A DNA stretch of 64,000 bases. It comes from Flavobacterium degerlachei. GTDB lineage: Bacteria; Bacteroidota; Bacteroidia; Flavobacteriales; Flavobacteriaceae. The position numbers and the translations under genes were made by a program. The DNA lies in the NCBI RefSeq assembly GCF_900106645.1, contig NZ_FNMV01000006.1, positions 1 to 64,000 of the forward strand. The letters run 5' to 3'. The notes under the pieces are model-generated. The model made no database searches and was not told the DNA's origin. It worked only from the letters and a program-made list of their open reading frames with translations. Positions 61,200 to 64,000 of the stretch are shown here, piece by piece (position 1 is the stretch's first letter; every line of letters starts with the position of its first letter).

Positions 61200-64000
61200 C
61201 TACCCTTTATCCGATAATCTCAAGATATCTCCAAAAACTCCTCTTGCAGTAACTGCTGAACCGGCTCCTGCTCCTTGAATTACAATTGGACGATCTCCGT
61301 AAGATTCTGTGTAAATTTCGAAGAAAGAATCGGAACCTTTCAGTCCTCCCAAAGCAGTATCCGAAGGTACGGAAACTAATTTTACTTCCAAAATCCCTTT
61401 GTCATGTTGTAAATCTCCTGACAATTCGCCAATGTATCTCAAAACGTGATTTGGTTTTTGCTCGCTTTTTATTTTATCATAAATTGGGTCAAACTCTTTC
61501 AACTTCGTCAAGAAATCAGCAGCATCTCCTTCACGTAAGTGTTCTGGAATTAAATTTTGAATATCAATTTCTTCAAATTCGTTTTGCAAGTCTAATTCTC
61601 TAGCCAGAATCAATAATTTTCTCCCAATATCATTTCCACATAAATCCTCTCTTGGATCTGGTTCTGTGAATCCGCTGTCAATTGCTTCTTTTAATATTTC
61701 GCTAAAAGGAACATCCTTAGCTGAGAAATTATTGAACAAATAACTCAAGGATCCTGAGAAAACACCTTTAATTTTAGTGATGTTTTCGCCTGAAAGATGC
61801 AATAATTTTATTGTGTCAATCAATGGTAACCCAGCACCAACATTAGTTTCGTATAAATAATTCTTCTGATTATCAGCTAGTGATTTACGTAGCTTTTTAT
61901 AAAAACCATAACTCAGAGTATTAGCTACTTTATTTGAAGAAATTAAATCAAAACTACTTTCAACTAACGGAATATAATTCTCTACAAAGTCAGCGCTCGC
62001 TGTGTTATCAATTGCAATTAAGTTTTCTAGATGATTCGCTTCTGCAAAAGCAATAATATCGCTTAATGTATATGATGAACCGTTAGTTTGAATTTCATTC
62101 TTCCAATTAGCCGAAACTCCGTTTTTATTCAACAGCACATTTCTAGAATTGGCAATAGCAAAAACATTCAACTTAACATCTTTTCTTTTTTCAATTGCTT
62201 CCGCAGATTCTAAAATTTGATTGATTAAGGTTCCTCCTACTAATCCATGTCCAAAAATGGCAATATTGATTTTCTTGGCTACGCCAAAAATCTCTCCGTG
62301 AATTACATTTAAGGCTTTGTTTAGTTCTGATTTCTTAACTACTAAACTCACATTCTTACCCGTAACGGTATTATTGAACAAAATAGGAACAATTTTGTTT
62401 TTTATCAAAGCCGTATAAGGCTTGTGAAACGTACTTAAATCCTGACCAATAATCGAAATTACTGATACGTTGTCGACAACTGTAATCTTGTTGACATCCT
62501 TAGAATAGAAATCATTTTCAAATTCTTTTTCTAATTCGATCATAGCTTTTGTTGCTTTATCAGCAGCAACCACAAGTCCAATTCCTCTTTCTGAAGAACC
62601 TTGAGAAATGATACTCACACTAATATCATTATCTCCCATTACTCTAAAAATACGGGCATCAACACCCGTTTTTCCTAATAGTCCTCTTCCTTCTAAGTTT
62701 ACCAAAGACACATTCTCTAAAACAGAAAGTGTTTTAATTCCCACCGCATTTGAGTTTGAAGTGATTAACGTTCCGTTATTTTCGTGATTGAAAGTATTTA
62801 AAATACGAAGAGGAATATTTTTCTCTAATAATGGAATAATCGTTTTTGCATGCAAAATATTAGCACCAAAATTAGCCATCTCATTTGCCTCGTTATACGA
62901 TAACGATTCAATCTTTTTGGCATCTAAAACCAGTTCTGGATTAGCAGTATAAATTCCATCAACATGAGTAAAGTTTTGTAATTCTTCAGCATTGATATAA
63001 TTAGCTACTAAGGATGCTGTATAATTACTTCCGTTTCTACCCAAAGTAGTGGTTTCGTGTTTTGCATTCGAACCAATAAATCCAGTAATCACTAGAATTG
63101 AATCTTTATTCTCTTTAAAAATTTGTATGATATTTTTCTTAGAAACTGCATCTAATGGTTGTGCATCCCCAAAATTGGAGTCGGTTATAATCAGTTCTCT
63201 AGTGTCAGCTAATTTTGCAGGAATTCCTCTTTCATTCAACAAAAACACCAATAATTTAGCTGCAAGCACTTCGCCATGTGCTAAAATTTGGTCTTGAATC
63301 TTTGGACTATAATCGCCAATCAGGCTAACACCTTCAAAAAGCTTATCTAATTTATCAAATTCAGTTGAAAAATCAACCGCATCAAAACCATCTTTTTGAT
63401 AGGTTTTAAAACTTTCTAGTAAAGGCTTATAATTTCCGTTTTTGGCTGCAATAGTCAAAATATCTTCCAGCTCGTCTGTTGCATTTCCTCTTGCCGAAAC
63501 TACGATAGCTATTTTTTCTTGTTGCTTTATTTTATCCTCAATGATATCCAAAACTTTATTGATACCATCACCGTTAGCTAAAGATTTCCCTCCAAATTTT
63601 ACTATTTTCATCTGTTTTTTATTTTTAAAAACAACTTCTAATAAATTGTCTAGTTGTTCATATTCCATCAAGAAAGCATCGTGCCCATGTTGTGAGTCAA
63701 TCTCACTATAGAATACATTATTTTTAAATTTTTTAATCTCGTTGTACGTATCTCTATTCTCCTTTGCTGTAAAGAACAAATCCGAATTGATTCCTACGAT
63801 GTATATGTTGGCGTCCACTCTAGAAATAACAGTCTCTAAAGACTCATGATTCCTAGTGATATCAATCGTTTTTAACAATTGGTTCATCATTTTATATGCT
63901 GAAAGCTGAAACCTTTTTTCTAGTTTTTCTCCATGGTAATTCAACCAACTTTCTACTTTGAACGTTTCTAGTTGTTCATTAAGATTTCTATTAAATTTTT
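61200..64000 (-). CDS. MetX C-terminal part fused to aspartokinase-homoserine dehydrogenase (partial)
   Basis: One uninterrupted reading frame runs from the right edge to a stop at 61200. Its first part ends in the MetX-like segment VGINSDLFF plus SQHGHDAF (the Asp and His of the Ser-Asp-His triad of homoserine O-acetyltransferase). A 5-residue linker leads to MKIVKFGGKSLANGDGINK (ATG 63611), an aspartokinase start. ACT-like regions follow, then the homoserine dehydrogenase domain INIAIFGHGLVGGTLINQIL. The N-terminus of MetX is beyond the window. The fusion would link three steps from aspartate to O-acetylhomoserine. An independent start at 63611 cannot be excluded. Confidence 0.85.
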   Translation of the reverse strand, partial: KFNRNLNEQLETFKVESWLNYHGEKLEKRFQLSAYKMMNQLLKTIDITRNHESLETVISRVDANIYIVGINSDLFFTAKENRDTYNEIKKFKNNVFYSEIDSQHGHDAFLMEYEQLDNLLEVVFKNKKQMKIVKFGGKSLANGDGINKVLDIIEDKIKQQEKIAIVVSARGNATDELEDILTIAAKNGNYKPLLESFKTYQKDGFDAVDFSTEFDKLDKLFEGVSLIGDYSPKIQDQILAHGEVLAAKLLVFLLNERGIPAKLADTRELIITDSNFGDAQPLDAVSKKNIIQIFKENKDSILVITGFIGSNAKHETTTLGRNGSNYTASLVANYINAEELQNFTHVDGIYTANPELVLDAKKIESLSYNEANEMANFGANILHAKTIIPLLEKNIPLRILNTFNHENNGTLITSNSNAVGIKTLSVLENVSLVNLEGRGLLGKTGVDARIFRVMGDNDISVSIISQGSSERGIGLVVAADKATKAMIELEKEFENDFYSKDVNKITVVDNVSVISIIGQDLSTFHKPYTALIKNKIVPILFNNTVTGKNVSLVVKKSELNKALNVIHGEIFGVAKKINIAIFGHGLVGGTLINQILESAEAIEKRKDVKLNVFAIANSRNVLLNKNGVSANWKNEIQTNGSSYTLSDIIAFAEANHLENLIAIDNTASADFVENYIPLVESSFDLISSNKVANTLSYGFYKKLRKSLADNQKNYLYETNVGAGLPLIDTIKLLHLSGENITKIKGVFSGSLSYLFNNFSAKDVPFSEILKEAIDSGFTEPDPREDLCGNDIGRKLLILARELDLQNEFEEIDIQNLIPEHLREGDAADFLTKLKEFDPIYDKIKSEQKPNHVLRYIGELSGDLQHDKGILEVKLVSVPSDTALGGLKGSDSFFEIYTESYGDRPIVIQGAGAGSAVTARGVFGDILRLSDKG

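Noticed and set aside
1..64000. Search for CRISPR arrays, tRNA genes, prophage or insertion sequences
   Set aside because: No regularly spaced repeats with unique spacers, no tRNA-like cloverleaf, and no intact transposase or phage gene were seen. The short tandem repeats found are not CRISPR-like.

Overview
The window looks like a chromosomal segment of a Flavobacterium-like bacterium (Bacteroidota, Flavobacteriaceae). The evidence is the low GC content, many promoters with the Bacteroidota -7 element TAnnTTTG, a gldA gliding gene, DUF3857, TonB/ExbBD and kynurenine-pathway genes, and a MetH split into two proteins. No phage, insertion sequence, CRISPR array or tRNA was recognised. Most genes are on the minus strand.

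Layout. 1-554 is non-coding and starts with what looks like the promoter and boxA leader of an rRNA operon running off the left edge. 555-5746 holds an ABC permease, a NamZ-type lipoprotein, a YkgJ-like protein, a methyltransferase, a DinB/YfiT-like protein and queE. 5992-11736 is an exbB-exbD-exbD-tonB operon that continues into a small membrane protein, a PstS-like lipoprotein and a TPR protein. 12124-22877 holds a HerA-like ATPase, a cupin, kmo, a penicillin acylase homologue, a flavin reductase, a glycine-zipper lipoprotein, kynU, a SIMPL protein and queA. 23065-24699 is aroA and a MazG-like gene. 24908-29312 is a three-gene operon: an alpha-oxoamine synthase fused to an acyltransferase-like half, a small STAS-like protein, and a soluble HAMP hybrid histidine kinase. 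29568-35930 holds two DUF3857 transglutaminases, dtd, rsgA and a CsgG-like secreted protein.

36036-40242 is the Phe/Tyr operon (pheA, aminotransferase, tyrA, DAHP synthase-chorismate mutase). It is preceded by an apparent transcription attenuator that does not appear in a standard gene list: a 26-codon leader peptide (40181-40101, minus) with 8 aromatic residues between positions 6 and 16, a terminator with a T9 run just before pheA, and an 8-bp antiterminator pairing that would exclude the terminator. After it come a symporter, gldA and a lipoprotein with a triplicated HGE..HRCDI motif.

43704-64000 is a sulfur and methionine block. metH (two parts) and metF lie behind a SAM-I riboswitch. 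The sulfate assimilation cluster (cysH, cysD, a DUF2490 gene, cysN, sulfite reductase, cobA, a Met8-like gene, a ferredoxin-NADP reductase-like gene) diverges from a TauE/SafE gene, and both promoters carry the same 22-bp motif. An Rrf2 regulator lies next to it. An O-acetylhomoserine sulfhydrylase-like gene, an OsmC gene and a MetX-aspartokinase-homoserine dehydrogenase fusion end the window. Together these convert sulfate to sulfide, combine it with activated homoserine, and methylate homocysteine to methionine.

The intergenic DNA contains several short repeat families: AAACTTT heptads just upstream of start codons, an 80-90-bp element with a variable central hairpin, C-run/G-run hairpins, AGAATA tracts, CGGAT repeats and a 21-bp CAGAGAT repeat.
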